Shown here: positions 53,764 through 62,534 of the stretch, piece after piece
Numbering within the stretch: the first letter of the stretch is position 1
Layout: every line of letters starts with the position of its first letter
Source: Streptomyces fragilis
GTDB lineage: Bacteria > Actinomycetota > Actinomycetes > Streptomycetales > Streptomycetaceae
Assembly: GCF_003112515.1 (NCBI RefSeq)
Contig: NZ_BEVZ01000005.1
Span: forward strand, 372,001 to 436,000
DNA: 64,000 nucleotides
Direction: 5' to 3'
Notes under the pieces: generated by a model
Database searches by the model: none
Told to the model about the DNA's origin: nothing
The model's input: the letters and a program-made list of their open reading frames with translations, nothing else
Translations under genes and position numbers: made by a program

Positions 53764-54519
53764 TCACCAGGCCGTGCCGAACCTCCGGGACAGCTCCTCG
53801 CGCTGCCGCCGCACGAAGGCGGCGTCGACCACCGCTCCGTGCCCCGGCACGTAGAGCGCGTCCTCGCCGCCCAGCTCCAGCAGCCGGGTGAGGGCCGCCG
53901 CCCAGCGCGAGGGCACCGCGTCCTGACCGGCCTGGGGTTCACCGGACTCCTCGACCAGGTCGCCGCAGAACACCACCGGGCGCGCCCCCGGCACCAGGAC
54001 CGCCAGGTCGTGCGCGGTGTGACCCGGCCCCATCGCGGCGAGCACCGGGCGGACGCCGCCGCCCAGCTCCAGCACGTGGTCGTCGTGCACCTCGTGCCGC
54101 GGCACGGTCAGCGCCTCCAGCGCCGTGTCCGCGGCCCCGGCGGTCAGCCCGTTCGCCACCGCGTCGGCCCGCAGGGCCTCCCGTCCCTCGGCGGAGGCCA
54201 GCAGCGCGCCGCAGCCGACCGCGGCGTGCGCCTCCGCGCCGGCGAACACACCGGCGCCGAACACGTGGTCGAAGTGAGGATGGGTGAGGGCCACGTGTGT
54301 GATCCTCCTCCCCGCCCCCAGCAGCTCCTCGGCCTCCTGGCGGATCCGTGTTCCCTCCGCCACACTCGAGCCCGCGTCCACCAGCAACGCACCGTCGGGG
54401 CCGGTCACCAGGCCCACCGTGCAGTCCCAGACGGGCAGCCGCAGCCGCCGCACGCCGGGGGCCAGGGCCTCCCAGCCGAGACTTTCCCCTCCACCAGGGG
54501 CTTCCCAGGTCACGCTCAT
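53764..54519 (-). CDS. MBL-fold metallo-hydrolase
   Basis: 251 residues. Metal motif HPHFDH (LTHPHFDHVFGAGVF), then GPGHTAHD, FCGDLVEE and PGHGAVVD, the full set for a two-metal site. No export signal. The substrate cannot be told from the sequence; glyoxalase II-like or beta-lactamase-like hydrolases share the fold. ATG 54519, divergent from hrcA. The DUF3097 gene downstream is probably cotranscribed. Confidence 0.87.
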   Translation of the reverse strand: MSVTWEAPGGGESLGWEALAPGVRRLRLPVWDCTVGLVTGPDGALLVDAGSSVAEGTRIRQEAEELLGAGRRITHVALTHPHFDHVFGAGVFAGAEAHAAVGCGALLASAEGREALRADAVANGLTAGAADTALEALTVPRHEVHDDHVLELGGGVRPVLAAMGPGHTAHDLAVLVPGARPVVFCGDLVEESGEPQAGQDAVPSRWAAALTRLLELGGEDALYVPGHGAVVDAAFVRRQREELSRRFGTAW

Positions 54520-54579
54520 GGGGCGACGCTATCGGGACCGCACGGCGACCGCCCTTGCCCGCGCCGTACCCTCCGGCCG

Positions 54580-54625
54580 TACACTGACAGGTGATGACTG
54601 GCACTCGCGCAAGCAGAGTGCCAGT
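54580..54625 (+). promoter_or_regulatory. CIRCE operator of the hrcA-dnaJ operon
   Basis: ACTGGCACTC and GAGTGCCAGT, an inverted repeat with a 9-base spacer (54597-54625), match the CIRCE element GCACTC-N9-GAGTGC. A TACACT -10 box (54580-54585) lies just upstream, so bound HrcA would cover the transcription start. Heat shock inactivates HrcA and opens the promoter. Confidence 0.92.
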
Positions 54626-54678
54626 CGACGCAAGGGGCAGAAGCGGTGAGGCCGAGCCGACATCCGGAGGTGTGCGCG

Positions 54679-55695
54679 ATGCTGAGTGAACGCAGGCTGC
54701 AGGTGTTGCGCGCCATCGTCCAGGACTACGTCGGGACCGAGGAGCCGGTGGGCTCCAAGGCCCTCACCGAGCGGCACAACCTCGGTGTGTCCCCCGCGAC
54801 GGTGCGCAACGACATGTCCGCGCTGGAGGAGGAGGGCTACATCGCCCAGCCCCACACCAGCGCGGGGCGGATCCCCACCGACAAGGGGTACCGGCTCTTC
54901 GTCGACCGGCTGGCCGACGTGAAGCCGATGACCCAGCCCGAGCGGCGGGCCATCCAGAACTTCCTGGACGGCGCCGTCGACCTCGACGACGTGGTGGCCC
55001 GCACGGTGCGGCTGCTGGCGCAGCTGACCCGGCAGGTCGCGGTCGTCCAGTATCCGTCGCTCACGCGTTCGGCGGTGCGGCACGTGGAGCTGCTGGCGCT
55101 CGCGCCGGCCCGGGTGATGCTGGTGCTGATCACCGACACCGGCCGGGTCGAGCAGCGCCTGATCGACTGCCCCGCCCCGATCGGTGAGAACACCCTCGCC
55201 GACCTCCGCGCCCGGCTCAACAGCCGGGTCACCGGACGCCGGTTCACCGACGTGCCGCTGCTGGTGCAGGACCTGCCGGAGGCCTTCGAGCAGGAGGACC
55301 GCTCCACGGTGGCCTCGGTGCTCTCCACCCTGCTGGAGACGCTCGTCGAGCGGACCGAGGAGCGGCTGATGATCGGCGGCACCGCCAACCTGACCCGCTT
55401 CACACATGATTTTCCCCTCACCATCCAGCCCGTCCTGGAGGCGCTCGAGGAGCAGGTCGTGCTCCTCAAACTCCTTGGGGAGGCGCAGGATTCGGCCATG
55501 ACCGTCCGTATCGGTCATGAGAACGAGTACGAGGGGCTCAACTCCACGTCCGTCGTGTCGGTGGGCTACGGTTCGGGCGGCGAGGCAGTCGCCAAGCTCG
55601 GCGTGGTCGGACCGACCCGCATGGATTACCCGGGAACGATGGGAGCAGTACGCGCAGTGGCACGGTACGTCGGACAGATCCTGGCGGAGTCGTAA
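54679..55695 (+). CDS. hrcA: Heat-inducible transcriptional repressor HrcA
   Basis: 338-residue repressor of CIRCE-controlled genes. Winged-helix N-terminus (RRLQVLRAIVQDYVGTEEPVGS, VSPATVRNDMSALEEEGYI, PHTSAGRIPTDKGYR) and the GAF-like C-terminal domain with IRIGHENEY-like VRIGHENEYEGL. ATG 54679 has GGAGG (54666-54670) eight bases upstream; the ORF could extend to 54646 but without a signal. dnaJ begins directly after the stop. Confidence 0.95.
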   Translation: MLSERRLQVLRAIVQDYVGTEEPVGSKALTERHNLGVSPATVRNDMSALEEEGYIAQPHTSAGRIPTDKGYRLFVDRLADVKPMTQPERRAIQNFLDGAVDLDDVVARTVRLLAQLTRQVAVVQYPSLTRSAVRHVELLALAPARVMLVLITDTGRVEQRLIDCPAPIGENTLADLRARLNSRVTGRRFTDVPLLVQDLPEAFEQEDRSTVASVLSTLLETLVERTEERLMIGGTANLTRFTHDFPLTIQPVLEALEEQVVLLKLLGEAQDSAMTVRIGHENEYEGLNSTSVVSVGYGSGGEAVAKLGVVGPTRMDYPGTMGAVRAVARYVGQILAES

Positions 55696-56838
55696 GTGGC
55701 CACGGACTACTACGCCGTACTCGGCGTGCGCCGCGACGCGTCCCAGGACGAGATCAAGAAGGCGTTCCGGAGGCTCGCGCGCGAGCTGCACCCGGACGTC
55801 AATCCCGATCCGAAGACGCAGGAGCGGTTCAAGGAGATCAACGCCGCCTACGAGGTGCTCTCGGATCCGCAGAAGAAGCAGGTCTACGACCTCGGCGGCG
55901 ACCCGCTCTCCCAGGCCGGCGGCGCCGGCGCGGGTGCGGGCGGCTTCGGGGCCGGCGGCTTCGGCAACTTCTCCGACATCATGGACGCCTTCTTCGGCAC
56001 GGCCTCCCAGCGCGGACCGCGCTCGCGGACCCGCCGCGGCCAGGACGCCATGATCCGGCTGGACGTCGAGCTGACCGAGGCGGCCTTCGGGACCACCAAG
56101 GAACTCCAGGTCGACACGGCCGTGGTCTGCAAGACCTGTCACGGCGAGGGCGCCGCCCCCGGCACCTCCGCGCAGACCTGTGACATGTGCCGCGGCCGCG
56201 GCGAGGTGTCCCAGGTGACGCGGTCCTTCCTCGGCCAGGTCATGACCTCCAGGCCCTGCCCCCAGTGCCAGGGCTTCGGCACCGTCGTGCCCAATCCGTG
56301 CCCCGAGTGCGCGGGCGACGGCCGGGTGCGCTCGCGCCGGACGCTGACCGTGAAGATCCCCGCCGGCGTCGACAACGGCACCCGGATCCAGCTGGCCGGC
56401 GAGGGCGAGGTCGGCCCGGGCGGAGGGCCGGCCGGCGACCTGTACGTCGAGATCCACGAGCTGCCGCACGAGACGTTCCAGCGGCGCGGGGACGACCTGC
56501 ACTGCACGGTGACGATCCCGATGACGGCGGCGGCGCTCGGCACCAAGGTGCCGCTGGAGACGCTCGACGGCAGCGAGGAGGTCGACATCCGCCCCGGCAC
56601 GCAGTCCGGGCAGTCGATCCCGCTGCACGGGCGCGGCGTCACCCACCTGCGCGGCGGCGGTCGCGGCGACCTCATCGTGCACGTCGAGGTGCTGACGCCG
56701 ACGAAGCTGGACCCGGAGCAGGAGCGGGTGCTGCGCGAACTGGCCAAGCTGCGCGGGGAGGAGCGGCCCACCGGGCAGTTCCAGCCCGGTCAGCAGGGGC
56801 TGTTCTCCCGGCTGAAGGACGCCTTCAACGGGCGCTGA
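55696..56838 (+). CDS. dnaJ: Chaperone protein DnaJ
   Basis: 380-residue type I Hsp40 that delivers substrates to DnaK. J domain with HPD (RELHPDVNPD), Gly-rich linker (GGAGAGAGGFGAGGFG), four CxxCxGxG-type zinc motifs (CKTCHGEG, CDMCRGRG, CPQCQGFG, CPECAGDG) and two C-terminal beta domains. GTG 55696 follows the hrcA stop without a gap, so it is coupled. Streptomyces has a second DnaJ with dnaK elsewhere; this is the hrcA-linked copy. Confidence 0.95.
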   Translation: MATDYYAVLGVRRDASQDEIKKAFRRLARELHPDVNPDPKTQERFKEINAAYEVLSDPQKKQVYDLGGDPLSQAGGAGAGAGGFGAGGFGNFSDIMDAFFGTASQRGPRSRTRRGQDAMIRLDVELTEAAFGTTKELQVDTAVVCKTCHGEGAAPGTSAQTCDMCRGRGEVSQVTRSFLGQVMTSRPCPQCQGFGTVVPNPCPECAGDGRVRSRRTLTVKIPAGVDNGTRIQLAGEGEVGPGGGPAGDLYVEIHELPHETFQRRGDDLHCTVTIPMTAAALGTKVPLETLDGSEEVDIRPGTQSGQSIPLHGRGVTHLRGGGRGDLIVHVEVLTPTKLDPEQERVLRELAKLRGEERPTGQFQPGQQGLFSRLKDAFNGR

Positions 56839-56847
56839 GGCGCCCGC

Positions 56848-56891
56848 GGGAGCCGCCCCGGGCCCTGCCGGGTCCGGGGCGGCTCCCGTTT
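56848..56891 (+). terminator. Terminator after dnaJ
   Basis: Perfect 14-bp arms (56848-56861, 56874-56887), 12-nt loop, then GTTTT. The next ~85 bp contains degenerate 18-bp repeats of CCGCTGTTCCCG-ACCA type (about 56905-56975). Confidence 0.85.
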
Positions 56892-56992
56892 TCCCGTTCC
56901 CGAGCCGCCGCCGTTGCGCACCGCCGCTGTTCCCGGACCACCGCTGTTCCCGCACCATCGCCGTTTCCGAACCACCGCGCCAGGAGGCGTAG

Positions 56993-57742
56993 TTGACCGC
57001 CCCCGTCTTCGTCGTCGACGAGCTCGTGCCGCACGGGTCCACGTACCTCCTGGAGGGTCCGGAGGGCCGGCACGCGGTGTCGGTCAAGCGGCTCCAGCCG
57101 GGTGAGGCGGTGGTGCTCACCGACGGCCGGGGCCACTGGGCCGAGGGCGTCGTCGAGGCCGCCGAGGGCAAGGACCGGCTCGTCGTCGGCGGGCTCGCGG
57201 AGGTCCGCGAGGAGCCCGTGCCGAACCCGCGCATCACGGTGGTGCAGGCGCTGCCCAAGGGCGACCGGGGCGAGCTGGCGGTGGAGACCATGACCGAGAC
57301 CGGGGTGGACGCGATCGTCCCCTGGTCCGCGGCGCGGTGCATCACGCAGTGGAAGGGCGAGCGGGGGGCCAAGGCGCTGGCCAAGTGGCGGGCCACCGCG
57401 CGGGAGGCGGGCAAGCAGTCGCGGCGGACGCGGTTCCCCGAGGTCGCGGAGCTCGCGAGCGGCAAGCAGGTCGCGGCGCTGCTGGCGCGGGCGGACTTCG
57501 CGGCGGTGCTGCACGAGGACCGTGACTTCCCCGGTGAGGCGCTGGCCACCTGCGAGCTGCCGCCGTCGGGGGAGATCGTGCTGGTCGTGGGGCCCGAGGG
57601 CGGAGTCGCGCCGCAGGAGCTGGAGCTGTTCGCCCAGGCGGGGGCGGGGGCGTACCGGCTGGGGCGGAGCGTGCTGCGGACCTCCACGGCGGGGACGGCG
57701 GCCGTCGCGCTCCTGCTCGGCCGCACGGGCCGCTGGTCGTGA
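56993..57742 (+). CDS. rsmE: 16S rRNA m3U1498 methyltransferase RsmE
   Basis: SAM-dependent methylation of 16S rRNA U1498. 249 residues: N-terminal PUA-like part (GRHAVSVKRLQPGE, LTDGRG) and a C-terminal SPOUT knot (LVVGPEGGVAPQELELF, YRLGRSVLRTSTAGTAAV). The start is TTG 56993 with AGGAGG five bases upstream; this uncommon start codon is well supported because no ATG/GTG before the conserved region fits. Confidence 0.93.
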   Translation: MTAPVFVVDELVPHGSTYLLEGPEGRHAVSVKRLQPGEAVVLTDGRGHWAEGVVEAAEGKDRLVVGGLAEVREEPVPNPRITVVQALPKGDRGELAVETMTETGVDAIVPWSAARCITQWKGERGAKALAKWRATAREAGKQSRRTRFPEVAELASGKQVAALLARADFAAVLHEDRDFPGEALATCELPPSGEIVLVVGPEGGVAPQELELFAQAGAGAYRLGRSVLRTSTAGTAAVALLLGRTGRWS

Positions 57743-57825
57743 CCGGGCTCGCGCCCCGGTGGACCCCGTGCCGTGATCGGTGGAAAGGCTGTTGGGGGAC
57801 GGGGGTCGCTGCTTAGGCTGACCGG

Positions 57826-60800
57826 GTGACGAAGTCTGCCTCGACGCTCGCTCCCGCGTATCTCCGCTTCCCGCACCTGCACGGCGACCTGATCGCCTTC
57901 ACCGCCGAGGACGACGTCTGGGTCGCCCCGGTCGACGGCGGCCGAGCCTGGCGGGTCAGCGCGGACAACATGCCGGTCAACCACCCCCGCATCTCCCCGG
58001 ACGGCACCCACGTCGCCTGGACCTCGGTCCGCGACGGCGCCCCCGAGGCGTACGCCGCCCCCGTGGACGGCGGGCCCGCGCGGCGCCTGACGCACTGGGG
58101 CGCGCCCACCACCCGGGTCCGCGGCTGGACCCCGGACGGGCGGGTCCTGGTGACCTCCGCCCACGGTGAGGCCACCCTGCGCCGGTCCTGGGCCCGTGCC
58201 GTGCCGCTGGACGGCGGACCCGCCGAGCGGCTGCCGTACGGCCCGGTCGGCGACGTGGCCTTCGGCCCGCGCACCGTGCTGCTGTCCGCGCCGATGGGCC
58301 GCGAGGCGGCCTGGTGGAAGCGCTACCGGGGCGGCACCGCGGGCAAGCTGTGGATCGAGTCCGAGGAGACGCCCGGCGAGTTCGCCCGCCTCCACGCCGG
58401 CCTCGACGGGAACATCGAGTACCCGCTGTGGGTGGGGGACCGCATCGCCTTCCTCTCCGACCACGAGGGCGTCGGCGCGCTCCACTCCTCCCTCGCCGAC
58501 GGCTCCGACCTGCGCCGCCACACCCCCGTCGAGGACGACGCCTTCTACGCCCGGCACGCCGCCACCGACGGCGGGCGCGTCGTGTACAGCTCGGCCGGCG
58601 AGCTGTGGCTGCTCGACGACCTGGACGGCGCCGAGCCGCGCCGCCTGGAGGTCCGCCTCGGCGGCCAGCGGGCCGACCTGCAGCCCTACCCCGTGACCCC
58701 CTCGCGGTGGCTCGGCGGCTTCTCGCCCGACCACACCGCCCGCGGCAGCGCCGTCACCGTCCGCGGCGGCGTCCACTGGGTCACCCACCGCTCCGGCCCG
58801 GCGCGCGCCCTGGCCGCCGAGCCGGGCGTGCGCAACCGGCTGGCCCGCGCCTTCCGGGTGGACGGCGAGGAATGGGCGGTCTGGGTCACCGACGCCGAGG
58901 GCGAGGACGCCCTGGAGTTCGCCCCGGCGACCGGCCCCGCCGCGGGCGGCGGCCCGCGCCGGATCGCCGCCGGACGGCTCGGCCGGGTGCTCGGCCTGAC
59001 CGTGGCGCCCGACGGCGGACGGTTCGCCGTCGCCTCCCACGACGGGCGGGTGCTGCTCGTCGAGCGGGAGAGCGGCGAGCTCCGCGAGGTGGACCGCAGC
59101 GAGAACGGCGACTGCTCCGGGCTGGTCTTCTCGCCCGACTCGGCCTGGCTGGCCTGGTCCCACCCGGGCGTCGGCGAGCTCGCCCAGCTGAAGCTGGCGC
59201 ACACCGCCGACGGGTCGGTGGTCGAGGCGACCCCGCTGCGGTTCCGGGACTTCTCGCCCGCCTTCACCCCCGACGGCAAGCACCTCGCCTTCCTGTCGGC
59301 GCGCGCCTTCGACCCGGTCTACGACGAGCACTCCTTCGACCTGGCCTTCGTCGGCGCCAACCGCCCCTACCTGATCACCCTCGCCGCCACCACGCCCTCC
59401 CCGTTCGGCCCGCAGCGGCACGGGCGGCCGGTGGACGCCCCCGACAAGGACGAGACGCCGGAGAGCGAGGGCACCCCCGCCACCCGCATCGACCCCGAGG
59501 GCCTCGCCGACCGGATCGTGCCCTTCCCGGTGGAGGCCGCCCGCTACACCACGCTGCGCACCGCGAAGGACGGCGTGCTGTGGCTGCGGCACCCCGTCGA
59601 GGGCGTGCTCGGCGCCTCGCGGGCCACCCCCGACGACTCCGGTCCCAAGAGCGACCTCGAGCGCTACGACCTGGCCCAGCTGCGGCTGGACACCCTGGGT
59701 GAGGACGTCGACGCCTACGCGGTCAGCGGCGACGGCAAGCGGCTGGCGGTGTGGGGCGGCGGCCGGCTCCGGGTGGTGCCGAGCGACCGGCGGGCCTCCG
59801 GCGACGACGAGGTCGCCGTGGACCTCGGCCGGATCCACCACCTCGTCGACCCGGCCGCCGAGTGGCGGCAGATGTTCGACGAGGCCGGCCGCCTGATGCG
59901 GGACAACTTCTGGCGCCCCGACCTCGGCGGCGTCGACTGGCAGGCCGTCCTGGACCGCTACCGCCCGGTCGTCGACCGGCTCGCCACCCACGACGACCTG
60001 GTCGACCTGCTCTGGGAGGTGCAGGGCGAACTCGGCACCTCGCACGCCTACGTCACGCCCGCCGGCCACGGCGCCGACGAGCGGCAGGGGCTGCTCGGCG
60101 CGGACGTCTCCCGGCACGAGGACGGGGCCTGGCGGGTCGACCGGGTGCTGCCCTCGGAGACCTCCGACCCCAAGGCCCGCTCCCCGCTGGCCGCCCCGGG
60201 CGTCGCGGTCCGGCCCGGCGACGCGATCGTCGCCGTCGGCGGGCGGCCCGTCGACCCGGTGCGCGGCCCCTGGCCGCTGCTGGCCGGCACGGCGGGCAAG
60301 CCGGTCGAGCTGACGGTGGCCCCGGCGGCCGGCGGCGACCCCCGGCACACCGTGGTGGTGCCCACCGACGACGAGGAGGCGCTGCGCTACCACGCCTGGG
60401 TCGCCGACCGCCGGGCCCACGTGCACGAACTGAGCGGCGGCCGGCTCGGCTACCTGCACGTGCCCGACATGATGGGCGCCGGCTGGGCGCAGATCCACCG
60501 CGACCTGGTCGTCGAGGTGGCCCGGGAGGGGCTGATCGTCGACGTCCGGGAGAACCGGGGCGGCCACACCTCGCAGCTGGTCGTGGAGAAGCTGGCCCGG
60601 CGGATCGTCGGCTGGGACGTGCCGCGCGGCAAGCGCCCCATGAGCTACCCGCTGGACGCGCCGCGGGGCCCGGTGGTCGCGGTGGCCAACGAGTTCTCCG
60701 GCTCCGACGGCGACATCGTCAACGCCGCGGTCAAGGCGCTGGGCATCGGCCCGGTGGTCGGCACCCGCACCTGGGGCGGCGTCGTCGGCATCGACAGCCG

Positions 60801-61023
60801 GTACCGGCTGGTCGACGGCACCCTGGTGACCCAGCCGAAGTACGCCTTCTGGTTCGAGGAGCTCGGCTGGGGCGTCGAGAACCACGGCGTCGACCCGGAC
60901 GTCGAGGTGGTGCAGACCCCGCAGGACCACGCCGCCGGCCGCGACCCGCAGCTGGACGAGGCGGTCCGGATCGCCCTGGAGGCCCTGTCCCGCACGCCCG
61001 CGAAGACGCCGCCGTCGCTGTGA
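57826..61023 (+). CDS. Tricorn-type S41 family peptidase
   Basis: 1065 residues. Beta-propeller-like N-terminal half with repeated blades of WD/DPP4-like pattern (HGDLIAFTAEDDVWV, NHPRISPDGTHVAW, GLVFSPDSAWLAWS), then a C1 helical region, a PDZ-like domain (GVAVRPGDAIVAVGGRPV) and the catalytic C2 domain. LGTSHAYV holds the likely active-site His; NEFSGSDGDI the nucleophile Ser. Tricorn degrades peptides released by the proteasome, which Streptomyces possesses. GTG 57826. It is alone in its unit. Confidence 0.9.
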   Translation: MTKSASTLAPAYLRFPHLHGDLIAFTAEDDVWVAPVDGGRAWRVSADNMPVNHPRISPDGTHVAWTSVRDGAPEAYAAPVDGGPARRLTHWGAPTTRVRGWTPDGRVLVTSAHGEATLRRSWARAVPLDGGPAERLPYGPVGDVAFGPRTVLLSAPMGREAAWWKRYRGGTAGKLWIESEETPGEFARLHAGLDGNIEYPLWVGDRIAFLSDHEGVGALHSSLADGSDLRRHTPVEDDAFYARHAATDGGRVVYSSAGELWLLDDLDGAEPRRLEVRLGGQRADLQPYPVTPSRWLGGFSPDHTARGSAVTVRGGVHWVTHRSGPARALAAEPGVRNRLARAFRVDGEEWAVWVTDAEGEDALEFAPATGPAAGGGPRRIAAGRLGRVLGLTVAPDGGRFAVASHDGRVLLVERESGELREVDRSENGDCSGLVFSPDSAWLAWSHPGVGELAQLKLAHTADGSVVEATPLRFRDFSPAFTPDGKHLAFLSARAFDPVYDEHSFDLAFVGANRPYLITLAATTPSPFGPQRHGRPVDAPDKDETPESEGTPATRIDPEGLADRIVPFPVEAARYTTLRTAKDGVLWLRHPVEGVLGASRATPDDSGPKSDLERYDLAQLRLDTLGEDVDAYAVSGDGKRLAVWGGGRLRVVPSDRRASGDDEVAVDLGRIHHLVDPAAEWRQMFDEAGRLMRDNFWRPDLGGVDWQAVLDRYRPVVDRLATHDDLVDLLWEVQGELGTSHAYVTPAGHGADERQGLLGADVSRHEDGAWRVDRVLPSETSDPKARSPLAAPGVAVRPGDAIVAVGGRPVDPVRGPWPLLAGTAGKPVELTVAPAAGGDPRHTVVVPTDDEEALRYHAWVADRRAHVHELSGGRLGYLHVPDMMGAGWAQIHRDLVVEVAREGLIVDVRENRGGHTSQLVVEKLARRIVGWDVPRGKRPMSYPLDAPRGPVVAVANEFSGSDGDIVNAAVKALGIGPVVGTRTWGGVVGIDSRYRLVDGTLVTQPKYAFWFEELGWGVENHGVDPDVEVVQTPQDHAAGRDPQLDEAVRIALEALSRTPAKTPPSL

Positions 61024-61030
61024 GGCGACC

Positions 61031-61073
61031 GCTTCCGGCGCGGTCCCGCCCCGTGCGGGGCCGCGCCGGAAGC
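61031..61073 (+). terminator. Terminator after the tricorn gene
   Basis: 13-bp arms GCTTCCGGCGCGG / CCGCGCCGGAAGC (61031-61043, 61061-61073), with a second stem CCCGC/GCGGG nested inside. No T-run. Confidence 0.75.
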
Positions 61074-61141
61074 ACCGTCCCCGCCGTCGGTGCGGGGCGC
61101 TACGATGACCGGGCGTGAACGATCACGAACGAGGAGGGCCC

Positions 61142-61495
61142 ATGGCAGGGGAGCCGCAGGACGACTGCCTGTTCTGCAAGATCGTCGCGGGAGAGATCCC
61201 GGCCACCGTCGTGCGCGAGACGGACACCACGCTCGCGTTCCGGGACATAAACCCGCAGGCCCCCACCCACGTCCTGGTGATCCCCAAGGCCCACCACGCG
61301 GACGCCGCCACGCTCGCCGCCGAGGCGCCCGAGCTCGCCGCCGACGTGCTGCGCGAGACCCGGGCCGTCGCCGAGGAGGAGAAGCTGGACAGCTACCGCA
61401 CGATCTTCAACACCGGCTCCGGCGCCGGGCAGACGGTCTTCCACGCGCACGCCCACGTCCTCGGCGGGCGCGGCCTGCAGTGGCCGCCCGGCTGA
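61142..61495 (+). CDS. HIT family protein (HINT-type nucleotide hydrolase)
   Basis: 117 residues. CLFCKIVAGEIPATVV start and the histidine triad HAHAHVLGG (HxHxHxx) near the end are typical of HINT phosphoramidases. ATG 61142 has GAGGAGGG upstream. RNase Z follows after 36 bp. Confidence 0.93.
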   Translation: MAGEPQDDCLFCKIVAGEIPATVVRETDTTLAFRDINPQAPTHVLVIPKAHHADAATLAAEAPELAADVLRETRAVAEEEKLDSYRTIFNTGSGAGQTVFHAHAHVLGGRGLQWPPG

Positions 61496-61531
61496 CGCGG
61501 CCGCAGCGGCGAGGGAAGGGCGAGAGCGAGC

Positions 61532-62437
61532 GTGTCCGTGCGTGAACTGGTGGTGCTCGGCACCGCCAGCCAGGTTCCGACCCGGCACCGCAACCACAAC
61601 GGCTACCTGCTGCGGTGGGACGGCGAGGGCATCCTGTTCGACCCCGGTGAGGGGACGCAGCGGCAGATGCTTCGCGCCGGGGTGGCCGCGCACGACCTCA
61701 ACCGGCTCTGCGTCACCCACTTCCACGGAGACCACTCGCTGGGGCTGGCCGGCGTCATCCAGCGGATCAACCTGGACCGCGTCCCGCACCCGGTCACCGC
61801 CCACTACCCGCGTTCCGGGCAGCGCTTCTTCGACCGGCTGCGGTACGCCACCGCCTACCGCGAGACGGTGAAGCTGGCCGAGGAGCCGGTCGACTCCGAC
61901 GGGCCGGTCGGCCGGGTGGCCGGCTGCACGCTGGAGGCCCACCGGCTCGACCACCCCGTCGAGTCCTACGGCTACCGGCTGGTGGAGCCCGACGGCCGCC
62001 GGATACTCCCCGAGCGGCTGGCCGCGCACGGCATCCAGGGCCCCGACGTCGGCCGTCTCCAGCGCGACGGCGAGCTGAACGGCGTCACCCTGGACGAGGT
62101 CAGCGAGGTGCGGCGCGGACAGCGGTTCGCGTTCGTCATGGACACCCGGCTCTGCGACGGCGTCCACCGCCTCGCCGAGGGCTGCGACCTGCTGACCGTC
62201 GAGTCCACCTTCCTCGACGAGGACGTCGCCCTGGCCGAGGATCACGGCCACCTCACCGCCGGCCAGGCGGCCCGCGTGGCCCGCGACGCGGGCGTGCGCC
62301 ACCTGGTGCTCACCCACTTCAGCCAGCGCTACTCCGACCCGGAGGAGTTCGCCCGGCAGGCCCGCGCGGCCGGCTTCGAGGGCGAGCTGACCATCGCCCG
62401 CGACCTGCAGCGGATCCCCGTCCCGCGGCGGGTCTGA
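61532..62437 (+). CDS. rnz: Ribonuclease Z
   Basis: tRNA 3'-processing endonuclease. 301 residues of the MBL fold: LVVLGTASQVPTRHRNHNGY start, HFHGDHSLGL zinc motif, FVMDTRLCDG, LVESTF-like TVESTFLDED and HLVLTHFSQRY. It has the short (single-domain) length with the exosite loop region intact. GTG 61532. Unlike many tRNAs in E. coli, Streptomyces tRNA genes such as the Ala copies here lack encoded CCA, so this step is needed. Confidence 0.92.
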   Translation: MSVRELVVLGTASQVPTRHRNHNGYLLRWDGEGILFDPGEGTQRQMLRAGVAAHDLNRLCVTHFHGDHSLGLAGVIQRINLDRVPHPVTAHYPRSGQRFFDRLRYATAYRETVKLAEEPVDSDGPVGRVAGCTLEAHRLDHPVESYGYRLVEPDGRRILPERLAAHGIQGPDVGRLQRDGELNGVTLDEVSEVRRGQRFAFVMDTRLCDGVHRLAEGCDLLTVESTFLDEDVALAEDHGHLTAGQAARVARDAGVRHLVLTHFSQRYSDPEEFARQARAAGFEGELTIARDLQRIPVPRRV

Positions 62438-62522
62438 CCAGGGCCGGAGCCGGGCCCGGAGCGGGTTCGCAGCCGCGCCCGCAGCCGGCCCGGCCCATTT
62501 CGGGCAGGACGGGGCGTATGCG

Positions 62523-62528
62523 TATCAT
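62523..62528 (+). promoter_or_regulatory. -10-like box for a leaderless deaminase mRNA
   Basis: TATCAT ends six bases before ATG 62535, the spacing seen for leaderless Streptomyces transcripts; no Shine-Dalgarno is present. Confidence 0.4.
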
Positions 62529-62534
62529 CTTCTG

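Noticed and set aside
54529..60930. 2133-codon minus-strand open frame
   Set aside because: Shadow spanning hrcA, dnaJ, rsmE and the tricorn gene; covers their promoters and terminators, no family match.
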